Assembly: GCA_029251465.1 (NCBI GenBank)
Contig: JAQXDI010000043.1
Location: 1 to 64,000 of the forward strand
DNA length: 64,000 nucleotides
Direction of reading: 5' to 3'
From: Ascidiaceihabitans sp.
GTDB taxonomy: Bacteria > Pseudomonadota > Alphaproteobacteria > Rhodobacterales > Rhodobacteraceae
Below the pieces are notes generated by a model that was given only the letters and a program-made list of their open reading frames with translations, was not told where the DNA came from and made no database searches. This document shows, one piece after another, positions 26,490-36,121 of the stretch (position 1 is its first letter; each line of letters starts with the position of its first letter). A program made the position numbers and the translations under genes.

Positions 26490-29439
26490 TCCCTCACTGA
26501 TCCCGCGCGTGTTTGGAATCGCCCCCGGTATCGATTTTCCGCGGGCTTTGGCCGAGGGTCTCGGCAATAAAATGCACGGCAAACCACCCGCAGACATGGC
26601 GCGGATCGAGGTCATCGTGAACACGCGGCGCATGGCCCGTCGTATGCGTGATTTGTTCGACGCTGGTCCTGCGCTTTTGCTGCCGCGCATCCGCGTTTTG
26701 TCCGAATTAGAAGGGTTATCAGACACGCTGACCGTTGCCCAACCTGCCCCGCCGTTACGTCGACGGCTTGAACTGATCCAACTAGTCGCTGACCTGCTAG
26801 ATAAACAACCGGACCTTGCGCCACGCGCTTCGCTTTATGATCTGGCAGATAGCCTTGCCGCGTTGCTCGACGAAATGCAGGGCGAAGGCGTGCCAGCAAG
26901 CGCCATCGAAAATCTGGATGTGACCGATCAATCGGGGCATTGGGAACGTGCCAAAACCTTTATCAACATTGCCCAAACCTACGTTGATCTGTCCCAAGAC
27001 AACCCCGATGCAGAGGCGCGCCAACGTCTGATCGTCGATGGGCTGATCGCGCAGTGGGATCAAAACCCACCGCCGCATCCGATTATTTTGGCTGGCTCAA
27101 CAGGATCACGCGGCACCACAATGTTGCTGATGCAGGCGATCGCAAAACTGCCACAAGGCGCTGTGATTTTGCCCGGTTTCGATTTCGATATGAAAGACAC
27201 CGCATGGCACAGCCTGAGTGACGAAATGCTGTCCGAAGATCACCCACAATACCGGTTTTACAAGCTTATGCGCGCGTTGGGTTTGCTAAGGCCTGACATC
27301 AAGGAATGGGACGCGCACACGGCACCCGCCCCATCCCGGAACAAACTTGTGTCGCTGGCCTTGCGTCCTGCGCCGGTCACCGATGCGTGGTTAACCGAGG
27401 GCCCAAGCCTACAAGATATCCCCGCCGGACTAAAAGACGTAACGCTGGTTCAGGCCGAAACACCGCGAGACGAGGCGTTGGCCATTGCGATGCGTTTGCG
27501 CAAGGCGGCCGAAGACGGGCAATCCGCGGCCTTGATCACGCCGGACAGAATGTTGTCGCGCCAAGTTTCCGCCGCCTTGGATCGCTGGGATATTTTGCCT
27601 GACGACAGTGCCGGTGCGCCGCTGCATCTGTCGCCTCCGGGTCGGTTTTTACGTCATATCGCGGGGCTGTTCACACGCAAGCTCGATACCGAAGCACTGC
27701 TAACCTTGCTGAAACACCCCCTTACCCACAGCGCCGAAGATCGCGGAACGCACCAGTTGAACACGCAGCGACTGGAACTGCGCGCCCGCCGCGAAGGTTT
27801 GCCATACCCTACTCCGGACGGGATCGATCGGATCGCGTCACTTGCCGCCGCCAAGTTGGAAAAGCCCGACGCGTTTACGGATTGGGCCGCTTGGGTAGGT
27901 CAAACATTGTGTACGCACCACGATACTCAGGACCGCAGTTTGACAGATTGGGTCGCCGCGCACATCCACTTGGCCGAGGCCGTCGCGATTGGTCAAACAG
28001 GCTCTGATACAGGGGAATTGTGGAAAAAAGGCGCAGGACAAAAGGCGCTGCTTGTCATGCAAAACCTGTCTGACAACGCAGAATACGGTGGCGACATGTC
28101 CGCGTCGGATTACAGCGACCTTGTCGGTGCGTTGCTGTCAGCAGGCGAAGTCCGCGACCGCGATGCCCCCCACCCGAACGTCATGATTTGGGGAACGCTA
28201 GAGGCGCGCGTCCAAGGGGCCGATCTGGTGATCCTTGGCGGTTTGAACGAAGGCACGTGGCCCGAAGCGCCAAAACCAGATCCGTGGTTGAACCGCTCAA
28301 TGCGCAACGCCGCCGGTTTACTGCTGCCCGAGCGCCGCATCGGTCTGTCCGCCCATGATTTCCAACAGGCGATTGCAGCGCCAGAGGTTTGGATCACGCG
28401 ATCTGTGCGCTCGGATGATGCCGAAACCGTGCCGTCACGCTGGCTAAACCGTTTGCAAAACTTGCTGAATGGCTTGCCTGAACAAGGCGCCAAAACCGCA
28501 CTAGAAGATATGGTCAAACGTGGTGATCAATGGCTGGCGATGGCCCACGCGCTAGAAGAACCAACACCTGTTGCGCGTGCCCATCGCCCCTCGCCGCGCC
28601 CGCCTTTGTCTGCGCGCCCGCACGCATTATCAGTGACAGAAATCAAACGTCTGATCCGCGATCCTTACGCAGTTTACGCCAAACATGCGCTACGCCTGCG
28701 ACCGCTGAATGCGATCTCGCCCTCGCCCGACGCACCCATGCGCGGCATCTTGATCCACTCGGTGATGGAGCAGTTCGTAAAGGACGTGCACGACGATCCA
28801 TCGTTGCTGAATGCGACCCACCTGATGGCTATCGCTGAGCAGATTTTGACCGCCGAAGTCCCCTGGCCCGCGGCGCGCACATTGTGGTTGTCGCGACTGT
28901 CACGCGTGACCGATTGGTTCGTCGAACGTGAAATGACACGTCGCAAAAATGGCACGCCGATCGCGCTTGAGAAAAAGGCCAAAGGCGTGATGGAAATGCC
29001 TGATCTTGGCTTTACCCTGACTGGCTACGCGGACCGGATCGATCAAACCAGCGCGCACAGCGTTTCGGTTTATGACTACAAAACCGGTGCCCCACCCAGC
29101 GCCAAAGAACAGGCGCGTTTTGACAAACAACTGCTGATCGAAGCGGCGATGCTAGAGCGCGGCGATTTCAAACACGTCGGCGTAAAATCCGTGGACGAGG
29201 CCGTGTTCATCGGGCTGGGCAGTAACCCGATCGAGGTGCGCGCGCCGCTGGACAAAGAACCGCCAGCCAAGGTTCTGGACGAATTGGCGCAACTCATCCG
29301 CTCCTACTTGTCCGAAGATCAGGGGTTCACCGCCCAGCGCGTTCCAAAGTCAGAGCGTGAAACCGGCGACTACGATCAGCTGGCCCGTTTTGGCGAATGG
29401 GATGGCACAGATGCGCCCGTGCCGGAGGACCTGAAATGA
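26482..29439 (+). CDS. addB: Double-strand break repair protein AddB
   Basis: AddB pairs with AddA to process DNA ends for recombination. The 985-residue protein has the alphaproteobacterial form: RIEVIVNTRRMARRMRDLFDAGPALLLPRIRVLSEL at the N-terminus, a helicase-like core (IILAGSTGSRGTTMLLMQAI; VMIWGTLEARVQGADLVILGGLNEGTWP), and a C-terminal PD-(D/E)xK nuclease domain with SVYDYKTGAPPSAKEQ. A canonical N-terminal Walker A lysine motif is not seen, and the four cysteines of the Bacillus AddB iron-sulfur staple are absent. It overlaps murU and is joined to addA by ATGA. Confidence 0.95.
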   Translation: MFDPSLIPRVFGIAPGIDFPRALAEGLGNKMHGKPPADMARIEVIVNTRRMARRMRDLFDAGPALLLPRIRVLSELEGLSDTLTVAQPAPPLRRRLELIQLVADLLDKQPDLAPRASLYDLADSLAALLDEMQGEGVPASAIENLDVTDQSGHWERAKTFINIAQTYVDLSQDNPDAEARQRLIVDGLIAQWDQNPPPHPIILAGSTGSRGTTMLLMQAIAKLPQGAVILPGFDFDMKDTAWHSLSDEMLSEDHPQYRFYKLMRALGLLRPDIKEWDAHTAPAPSRNKLVSLALRPAPVTDAWLTEGPSLQDIPAGLKDVTLVQAETPRDEALAIAMRLRKAAEDGQSAALITPDRMLSRQVSAALDRWDILPDDSAGAPLHLSPPGRFLRHIAGLFTRKLDTEALLTLLKHPLTHSAEDRGTHQLNTQRLELRARREGLPYPTPDGIDRIASLAAAKLEKPDAFTDWAAWVGQTLCTHHDTQDRSLTDWVAAHIHLAEAVAIGQTGSDTGELWKKGAGQKALLVMQNLSDNAEYGGDMSASDYSDLVGALLSAGEVRDRDAPHPNVMIWGTLEARVQGADLVILGGLNEGTWPEAPKPDPWLNRSMRNAAGLLLPERRIGLSAHDFQQAIAAPEVWITRSVRSDDAETVPSRWLNRLQNLLNGLPEQGAKTALEDMVKRGDQWLAMAHALEEPTPVARAHRPSPRPPLSARPHALSVTEIKRLIRDPYAVYAKHALRLRPLNAISPSPDAPMRGILIHSVMEQFVKDVHDDPSLLNATHLMAIAEQILTAEVPWPAARTLWLSRLSRVTDWFVEREMTRRKNGTPIALEKKAKGVMEMPDLGFTLTGYADRIDQTSAHSVSVYDYKTGAPPSAKEQARFDKQLLIEAAMLERGDFKHVGVKSVDEAVFIGLGSNPIEVRAPLDKEPPAKVLDELAQLIRSYLSEDQGFTAQRVPKSERETGDYDQLARFGEWDGTDAPVPEDLK

Positions 29440-32400
29440 GCACCATCAACGAAGCAACGCGCCGACAAATGGACGCCGCTCACCCCGGAACATCCACGTG
29501 GTTGGCCGCCAATGCTGGCTCTGGCAAAACCCGCGTTTTGACCGACCGCGTCGCGCGATTGTTGCTGGAAGGCGTACAACCGCAACACATCCTGTGCCTG
29601 ACCTACACCAAAGCTGCCGCATCCGAGATGCAAAACCGACTGTTCAAACGCTTGGGTGATTGGGCGATGTTGCCTGATGATAAATTGCGCGCCGAACTGA
29701 CAGACTTGGGTGTCGAACGCACCGCAGATGCGCGTCAATTGACGGATGCGCGCACGCTGTTTGCCCGCGCGATTGAAACCCCGGGTGGTCTGAAAATTCA
29801 GACGATCCACTCGTTTTGTGCGGCTTTGTTGCGACGCTTCCCGCTTGAAGCAAAAGTCAGCCCGCAGTTCAGCGAAATCGAAGACCGCGCGGCAGACATG
29901 TTGCGCGCCGAAATTGTGGACGAGATGGCAGGCGGGGCCAAGGCGCATTTGGTCGCCAACTTGACAAAACAATACACAGGCGAAGATTTCCTGCGGTTGA
30001 CCCAAGAAATTGTCGGACAGCGTGGCGCGTTCAGTCACCCACTTAGCTGGGCTGAATGTCTCGCGTTGTTCGATCAACCGGCCGATGCCAGCAGTGACAA
30101 GATCATGTCCAATGCCTTTGCTGGCGGCGAATTACAGCTAGTCAACGAACTGATCCCACACCTGATTGCGAAAGGTGGAAATGACGCCAAAGCAGGTGAA
30201 AAACTAAAGCTGATCCACGCGTTGGATCTTAGCGCACTGCCGCTTTTGGAAGCTGTGTTCCTGACTGGTGCAAAGGCAAAAGACCCGTTTTCCGCCAAGT
30301 TAGGATCGTTTCCCACCAAAGCGACCCAAGACGTTGTCGCACATTTGATGCCCCAGCTTGAGGCATTCATGCTGCGGATCGAAGATGTGCGTGAATCCAG
30401 ACTGGCCTTGATGTCGGCGCATCGCACGCAAGTTCTGCACGCTTTTGCATCTGCTTTTATCGGACATTACGAGCGTGCAAAACTGGTGCGCGGATGGCTG
30501 GATTTCGACGATTTGATCCTCAAGGCACGACAGCTGCTGAACGACGATAAAGTTGCGGCTTGGGTCTTGTTCCGCATCGACGGCGGCATCGATCACATTC
30601 TGGTCGACGAAGCCCAAGACACCAGCCCAGATCAGTGGGACGTTGTGCGCCGGTTGGCCGAAGAGTTTTCGAGCGGCGAGGGCGCGCGCGCCGATACGTT
30701 GCGGACCTTGTTCGTGGTTGGCGACAAAAAACAGTCCATCTATTCGTTCCAAGGCGCGGATCCACGCGAATTTGACCGCATGCAGGCTGAATTCAAAGCC
30801 AAGTTTGATGATGCCGGCGCGAGCTTTCAAGAAACCACACTTGATTATTCATTCCGATCGTCTGCGGCAATTTTGCGATTGGTGGATCAAACATTCGACA
30901 ATCGCATTCAGGCCGGATTTGCCAAAGACAGTCAGCACGTCGCATTCAAATCCGATTTGCCCGGTCGCGTTGACCTGTGGCCCGTGGTTGAAAAGGTCGA
31001 AGACGAGGACGAACGTGTTTGGTATGACCCTGTTGATCGACGCAGCTCGAAACACCATTCCGTTGTTCTTGCGGATCAAATCGCCAAGTCAATTCAGACC
31101 CTAATCAAGGATAAACACGCAATTCCAGTTGATGGGGACACGAACGGCACGTTCAACAAACGACCCATTCGTGCGGGCGATTTCCTGATTTTGGTGCAAC
31201 GCCGCTCAGCGCTATTTTCTGAAGTAATTCGTGCCTGTAAGGCGCATGATCTGCCAATCGCTGGTGCGGATCGTCTCAAGGTCGGCGCGGAATTGGCGGT
31301 TCGTGACCTTGGCGCATTGCTGTCTTTTCTGGCGACACCTGACGACAGTTTGTCGCTCGCCACTGCGCTAAAATCGCCGCTATTTGGTTGGAGCGAACAA
31401 CAGCTTTTCGACACTGCCCATCGCCGCACCCAAGAACATCTTTGGCCAAATATCCGCAGCAGGCCTGACGATTTCCCCGACACGTTCCCGATGTTACGCG
31501 ATCTGCGCGACAATGTTGATTTTCTGCGGCCCTTTGACTTGATTGAACGCATTCTAACCCGACACGACGGGCGCCGGAAATTGCTGGGGCGTCTAGGAAC
31601 CGAAGCGCAAGACGGGATCGACGCGTTGCTGTCTCAGGCTCTGGCGTACGAACGCACTGCGGTGCCCAGTTTGACCGGTTTTCTAGTTTGGATGAAGACC
31701 GATGATCTGGATATCAAACGCCAGATCGACAGCGCCTCGGATCAAATTCGGGTGATGACGGTGCATGGCGCAAAGGGGCTAGAAGCCCCAATCGTGATCC
31801 TGCCCGACACTGGAAAACGCGACAATCCTGTGCGCGGTGACATGATCAAAATCGGTGATGTCCCCGTCTGGAAAGCGAAAGAAGCAGACACACCCGCGCG
31901 CATGAAAACTGCGATTGAAGACAAGAAAGAGTCGCAGCTGAATGAACGGATGAGATTGCTCTATGTGGCTCTAACTCGAGCAGAAAAGTGGTTAATCGTT
32001 GCTGGTGCCGGTGACATGGGCAAGACGTCAGAGGATTCCTGGTACAACACAATTCAGGCGGCGATGGTGCACAGCAACGCAACAGATACTCCATTTCCTG
32101 TTGTTGGTCAGGTCAAACGATTGACGCATGCGGATTGGGATGCGCCCACCTTGGTTTCCGCCAAATCCGTGCAAAAGCAAACCGCTGATCTAAATCCATT
32201 GTTCACGCGCGCAGCGCCACCGCCAGTGGCCAAACAGCAAACACTGTCGCCATCGAAAATGGAGGGCACCAAAGCGCTACCAGGTCCTGCGGCGCTAGAC
32301 GAAGACACCGCCAAGGCCTACGGGACTTTGGTGCACTGGCATCTGGAACATCCAAACGCCCAAGCGCCTGCGTCGTCAGCCTTGCCAGATGCGCTGGTTG

Positions 32401-32783
32401 CACAAGCCACAGCAGAGGCGCGTGCGACGTTAAATGCCGCAAATCTCGCTCATGTTTTCGCAAGGGACACGCTGGCAGAAGTTTCAATAACCGCACCTTT
32501 GGGCACGCATCGTTTGCACGGCACGATTGACCGGTTGATCATCACGCCAACCACAATCACGGCCATCGATTTCAAATCCAACGCCGTTGTTCCAACCAAT
32601 CCGAACCTGTGTCCGAACGGGATTCTGCGACAAATGGGGGCCTATTTGATCGCACTACAGGCCGTCTATTCGGATCACAAAATCGAAACAGGTATCGTTT
32701 GGACAAAAGAACAGTCGCTGATGATGTTGCCACACGATCTTGTGTTTGATGCCCTCAAATCATCGCCATATCTTGACGTTTAA
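29436..32783 (+). CDS. addA: Double-strand break repair helicase/nuclease AddA
   Basis: AddA is the UvrD-type motor and nuclease subunit. The 1115-residue protein has the Walker A ANAGSGKTRVLTDRVARLLL, Walker B LVDEAQDTSPDQWDVV, VGDKKQSIYSFQGADP, the late helicase motifs VMTVHGAKGLEAPIVILPD and RLLYVALTRAEKWLIVAG, and a C-terminal PD-(D/E)xK nuclease with HGTIDRLI and AIDFKSN. The ATG at 29436 overlaps the addB stop. Length and motif order are normal. Confidence 0.97.
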   Translation: MSTINEATRRQMDAAHPGTSTWLAANAGSGKTRVLTDRVARLLLEGVQPQHILCLTYTKAAASEMQNRLFKRLGDWAMLPDDKLRAELTDLGVERTADARQLTDARTLFARAIETPGGLKIQTIHSFCAALLRRFPLEAKVSPQFSEIEDRAADMLRAEIVDEMAGGAKAHLVANLTKQYTGEDFLRLTQEIVGQRGAFSHPLSWAECLALFDQPADASSDKIMSNAFAGGELQLVNELIPHLIAKGGNDAKAGEKLKLIHALDLSALPLLEAVFLTGAKAKDPFSAKLGSFPTKATQDVVAHLMPQLEAFMLRIEDVRESRLALMSAHRTQVLHAFASAFIGHYERAKLVRGWLDFDDLILKARQLLNDDKVAAWVLFRIDGGIDHILVDEAQDTSPDQWDVVRRLAEEFSSGEGARADTLRTLFVVGDKKQSIYSFQGADPREFDRMQAEFKAKFDDAGASFQETTLDYSFRSSAAILRLVDQTFDNRIQAGFAKDSQHVAFKSDLPGRVDLWPVVEKVEDEDERVWYDPVDRRSSKHHSVVLADQIAKSIQTLIKDKHAIPVDGDTNGTFNKRPIRAGDFLILVQRRSALFSEVIRACKAHDLPIAGADRLKVGAELAVRDLGALLSFLATPDDSLSLATALKSPLFGWSEQQLFDTAHRRTQEHLWPNIRSRPDDFPDTFPMLRDLRDNVDFLRPFDLIERILTRHDGRRKLLGRLGTEAQDGIDALLSQALAYERTAVPSLTGFLVWMKTDDLDIKRQIDSASDQIRVMTVHGAKGLEAPIVILPDTGKRDNPVRGDMIKIGDVPVWKAKEADTPARMKTAIEDKKESQLNERMRLLYVALTRAEKWLIVAGAGDMGKTSEDSWYNTIQAAMVHSNATDTPFPVVGQVKRLTHADWDAPTLVSAKSVQKQTADLNPLFTRAAPPPVAKQQTLSPSKMEGTKALPGPAALDEDTAKAYGTLVHWHLEHPNAQAPASSALPDALVAQATAEARATLNAANLAHVFARDTLAEVSITAPLGTHRLHGTIDRLIITPTTITAIDFKSNAVVPTNPNLCPNGILRQMGAYLIALQAVYSDHKIETGIVWTKEQSLMMLPHDLVFDALKSSPYLDV

Positions 32784-32837
32784 CCGCGTCGTCCATAGGT
32801 TCCCACCTGAAATAAACACCCCTCGAGGAGAAGCCAA

Positions 32838-33158
32838 ATGGCAACCGTTGCTGTCTCGGACGCACAGTTCGACGCCGAAGTGAAACAATCCGACATCCCC
32901 GTTGTGGTGGATTTCTGGGCCGAATGGTGCGGTCCTTGCAAACAGATCGGCCCAGCCCTCGAAGAGCTGTCCGCCGAAATGGAAGGCAAAGTGAAAATCG
33001 TCAAAATCAACGTTGACGAAAACCCAAATGCACCTGCTCAAATGGGCGTGCGCGGCATTCCAGCCTTGTTCATCTTTAAAGGCGGAGAAGTCGTGGCCAA
33101 CATGGCCGGCGCAAAACCAAAAGCTGCACTCAAAAGCTGGATCGAAGATTCAGTCTAA
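32838..33158 (+). CDS. trxA: Thioredoxin
   Basis: The 106-residue protein has the active site EWCGPCK (Cys31, Cys34), VDFWAEW before it, [28 protein letters not shown] with the cis-proline, and length equal to E. coli Trx. TrxA reduces ribonucleotide reductase, MsrA and other targets. A GAGGAGA ribosome site precedes the ATG, and a strong terminator follows, so it can be transcribed separately from addA despite being 54 bp behind it. Confidence 0.98.
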   Translation: MATVAVSDAQFDAEVKQSDIPVVVDFWAEWCGPCKQIGPALEELSAEMEGKVKIVKINVDENPNAPAQMGVRGIPALFIFKGGEVVANMAGAKPKAALKSWIEDSV

Positions 33159-33177
33159 ACTGGCTTAAAACTATTCG

Positions 33178-33210
33178 AAAAAGGCGTCGCTTCGGTGGCG
33201 TCTTTTTTTA
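33178..33210 (+). terminator. Intrinsic terminator of trxA with UUCG loop
   Basis: AAAAAGGCGTCGC (33178-33190) pairs with GTGGCGTCTTTTT (33195-33207) around a stable TTCG tetraloop, with three G-U pairs, and runs into a T tract. Because the A tract faces the convergent gene, it can also stop minus-strand transcripts. Confidence 0.92.
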
Positions 33211-34095
33211 TTCAATCCAGCCAAATGCCCGCAAACGATCCGTGATTTTCTCCTCAGCCGACGGATGGCCGGCGTTAATACTTTGATTTTGCCAAAACCA
33301 CCAAATGTAACGGGCATAGTCCGGGCGATGGTTGGAAATTTGCTCAAAATCAGACAGCTGCATGCCATCCAATGCGATGTGATGGAAATCGATCTTCCCA
33401 AACAAAACAGCGGGCTTTCCGTAAAAATAGCCATTGAATGCCGCACTGGAATTTTGGGTCACAACACAGGCACATTTTGGCAGTAGGTCAATCATCTGAC
33501 CCGTCCGCAACTCCAATTGGCTATGCAGTTGTTCCAACCGCGCCATCGCGTTTTGTTCTGATTGCAAATACTCTTCTTTTGGATGGAACGTCGCGATAAT
33601 TTTGCGGTCGGGCAAGGCAGCCATAACACGCTCGATCATCTCGACCGGGGAACAGTCTTGAAACGATCGATGCTGTGTCAGCTTGCCTTGTAAAGGCACG
33701 TAAACGAACCCGTCATCGTCGCAGTCGCCCTGCAAATCATACAGCCTTTTACGCCAGAAGTTGTAAAAACGGTTCGCTTCTTTTTCCTCGATTTGCGCAG
33801 GGTCAAACTTTGCCTGAGCCACGCGCCAATCCCATCGTTTATCGGTGCGATCGATCTGCCAAAACGGATAATGATAAACGCGACGAAAGGTCAGGCCATG
33901 TCCTGTTTCGGGCACCTTCATGTGGGTCAACGCGTACCCACCGATCCCACGATCTGACATCTTGTGAAACGCGACATCAAAGCCGTGCACGCGCAAAATA
34001 TCTGCGACTTTGTTGATGAAATTATGCTGACCTGATTGCGCACTTTCACGCAGTCTGTCTTCGAGAAAAAATCGTACTGTCTTTGGCGTGCTCAT
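33208..34095 (-). CDS. Conserved hypothetical, probable surface-glycan protein
   Basis: I do not recognise a named family. The 295-residue soluble protein has FINKVADILRVHGFDVAFHKMSDRG, VYVPLQGKLTQHRSFQDCSPVEMIERVMAALPDRKIIATFHPKEEYL, and DLLPKCACVVTQNSSAAFNGYFYGKPAVLFGKIDFHHIA. The pattern of a predicted strand-loop 'P-x-x-HPKE' and a late 'TQNSSAAFNGYFYGKP' resembles glycosyltransferase-B-like capsule proteins (KpsS/CDP-glycerol transferase type). It stands alone between trxA and the divergent hslV. Function is unproven. Confidence 0.6.
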   Translation of the reverse strand: MSTPKTVRFFLEDRLRESAQSGQHNFINKVADILRVHGFDVAFHKMSDRGIGGYALTHMKVPETGHGLTFRRVYHYPFWQIDRTDKRWDWRVAQAKFDPAQIEEKEANRFYNFWRKRLYDLQGDCDDDGFVYVPLQGKLTQHRSFQDCSPVEMIERVMAALPDRKIIATFHPKEEYLQSEQNAMARLEQLHSQLELRTGQMIDLLPKCACVVTQNSSAAFNGYFYGKPAVLFGKIDFHHIALDGMQLSDFEQISNHRPDYARYIWWFWQNQSINAGHPSAEEKITDRLRAFGWIE

Positions 34096-34199
34096 AACGC
34101 GACGCTATGTCGTTCAAGAGCCGGCAACAAGCCCGTTGCACTTGTGTCGCATCACGCCCAGCGCCATATAGATTGCCAAGCCCTATCAGGAGACTCCAC

Positions 34200-34757
34200 A
34201 TGGCACGCGACGAATTCCCCGGCTGGCACGGCACCACAATCATCGGCGTCAAAAAGGACGGCGAGGTCGTGATTGCAGGCGACGGTCAAGTGTCGCTTGG
34301 TCAAACCGTGATCAAAGGCACCGCGCGCAAAGTCCGGCGCTTGTCACCCGGCGGCTTTGACGTGGTTTGTGGATTTGCCGGATCTACCGCAGATGCGTTT
34401 ACTTTGCTCGAACGCCTTGAGGCCAAGCTAGAGGCGACACCGGGTCAGTTGGCCCGCGCCTCAGTTGAGCTAGCCAAGGACTGGCGCACCGACAAATACC
34501 TCCAGAAACTAGAGGCGATGTTGATCGTCACTGACGGCACCGAACTGTTGGTGATCACAGGGGCAGGGGATGTTCTAGAACCTGAACACAACGTGGCAGC
34601 AATTGGATCGGGCGGTAACTTTGCCCTCGCTGCAGCCCGCGGCATGATGGACAGCGACCGCAACGCCGAAGCAATTGCGCGCGACGCCATGGCGATCGCC
34701 GCTGACATTTGCGTCTACACCAACGGAAAACTGACAGTGGAAAGCATCAAAGCATGA
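34200..34757 (+). CDS. hslV: ATP-dependent protease subunit HslV
   Basis: HslV is the proteasome-like peptidase that forms HslUV. The protein begins [21 protein letters not shown], so the catalytic threonine is Thr12 after an 11-residue propeptide-like leader; enterobacterial HslV has only the initiator Met there. [22 protein letters not shown] and [15 protein letters not shown] are conserved. The ATG at 34200 has AGGAG before it; an upstream in-frame extension is unlikely. The 3' end overlaps hslU by ATGA. Confidence 0.96.
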   Translation: MARDEFPGWHGTTIIGVKKDGEVVIAGDGQVSLGQTVIKGTARKVRRLSPGGFDVVCGFAGSTADAFTLLERLEAKLEATPGQLARASVELAKDWRTDKYLQKLEAMLIVTDGTELLVITGAGDVLEPEHNVAAIGSGGNFALAAARGMMDSDRNAEAIARDAMAIAADICVYTNGKLTVESIKA

Positions 34758-36061
34758 CTGATCTGACGCCTCGCGAAATCGTATCCGAACTGGACCGTTT
34801 TATCATCGGTCAGAACGACGCCAAACGCGCTGTCGCTGTGGCCATGCGCAACCGCTGGCGCCGTCAGCAATTGGGCGATGATCTGCGCGATGAGGTTTAC
34901 CCAAAAAACATCCTGATGATCGGGCCCACTGGTGTTGGTAAAACCGAAATCAGCCGCCGCCTTGCAAAGCTGGCTAAGGCGCCGTTCCTAAAGGTGGAGG
35001 CGACCAAGTTCACCGAGGTCGGTTACGTCGGTCGTGACGTCGAACAAATCATCCGTGATCTGGTCGACAGCGCCATTGCGATGACCCGCGAAAACATGCG
35101 CGAGGACGTCAAAGCCAAAGCCCGTCACGCCGCCGAAGAACGTGTGATCGATGCAATCGCCGGGTCCGAAGCCCGCGCCGGCACCCGTGACATGTTTCGC
35201 AAAAAACTGAACTCGGGCGAACTGGACGACACCGAGATCGAGCTGGAGGTCGCCGACACATCCAGCCCGTTCCCGACCATGGACATTCCAGGCCAACCGG
35301 GTGGCGGCATGGGCATGATGAACCTTGGTGATATTTTTGGCAAAGCCATGGGCGGGCGCACCACGCGGCGCAAGCTCAAGGTCTCCGAAAGCTACGAAGT
35401 TCTGATCGGCGAAGAGGCCGATAAATTGCTGGACGATGAAACCGTGACCCGCGCCGCGGTTGAGGCGGTCGAGCAAAACGGCATCGTTTTTCTGGACGAA
35501 ATCGACAAAGTTTGTGCGCGTTCTGATGCCCGTGGTGGTGATGTCAGTCGCGAAGGCGTGCAGCGCGATTTGCTGCCCTTGATCGAAGGCACCACCGTCA
35601 GTACCAAACATGGCACCGTGAAAACAGACCACATTTTGTTCATCGCCTCCGGTGCTTTTCACATCGCCAAACCGTCTGATTTGTTGCCAGAATTACAAGG
35701 TCGCCTGCCGATCCGTGTTGAATTACGCGCCCTGACCGAAGAGGATTTTGTGCGCATCCTGACCGAAACCGACAACGCCTTGACCCGTCAATACACAGCG
35801 TTGATGGGCACCGAACAAGTCACCGTTTCGTTCGAAGACGACGGGATCAAGGCGCTTGCCAAAATCGCCGCCGACGTGAACCAAAGCATCGAAAACATCG
35901 GCGCGCGGCGTTTGTACACTGTGATGGAACGCGTGTTCGAGGAACTGTCCTTTGGTGCACCGGACCGCGCCGGCGAAAAAGTCGTGGTGAATGCCGACTT
36001 TGTTGAGGCGAACCTCGGCGAATTGACGCGCTCCACCGATCTTAGCCGCTACGTTCTTTGA
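34754..36061 (+). CDS. hslU: ATP-dependent protease ATPase subunit HslU
   Basis: HslU unfolds substrates for HslV. The 435-residue AAA+ protein has [34 protein letters not shown], Walker [16 protein letters not shown], the pore motif [14 protein letters not shown], Walker [12 protein letters not shown], sensor and arginine-finger segments ([34 protein letters not shown]) and the C-terminal DLSRYVL that docks into HslV. The intermediate domain (about 130-215) is of usual size. Confidence 0.98.
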   Translation: MTDLTPREIVSELDRFIIGQNDAKRAVAVAMRNRWRRQQLGDDLRDEVYPKNILMIGPTGVGKTEISRRLAKLAKAPFLKVEATKFTEVGYVGRDVEQIIRDLVDSAIAMTRENMREDVKAKARHAAEERVIDAIAGSEARAGTRDMFRKKLNSGELDDTEIELEVADTSSPFPTMDIPGQPGGGMGMMNLGDIFGKAMGGRTTRRKLKVSESYEVLIGEEADKLLDDETVTRAAVEAVEQNGIVFLDEIDKVCARSDARGGDVSREGVQRDLLPLIEGTTVSTKHGTVKTDHILFIASGAFHIAKPSDLLPELQGRLPIRVELRALTEEDFVRILTETDNALTRQYTALMGTEQVTVSFEDDGIKALAKIAADVNQSIENIGARRLYTVMERVFEELSFGAPDRAGEKVVVNADFVEANLGELTRSTDLSRYVL

Positions 36062-36121
36062 CTGGTCACACCGGATTTGCTGCGGTAAGTCTGGGGCAGG
36101 GTAGTTGGCAGTAGGTTCAAG

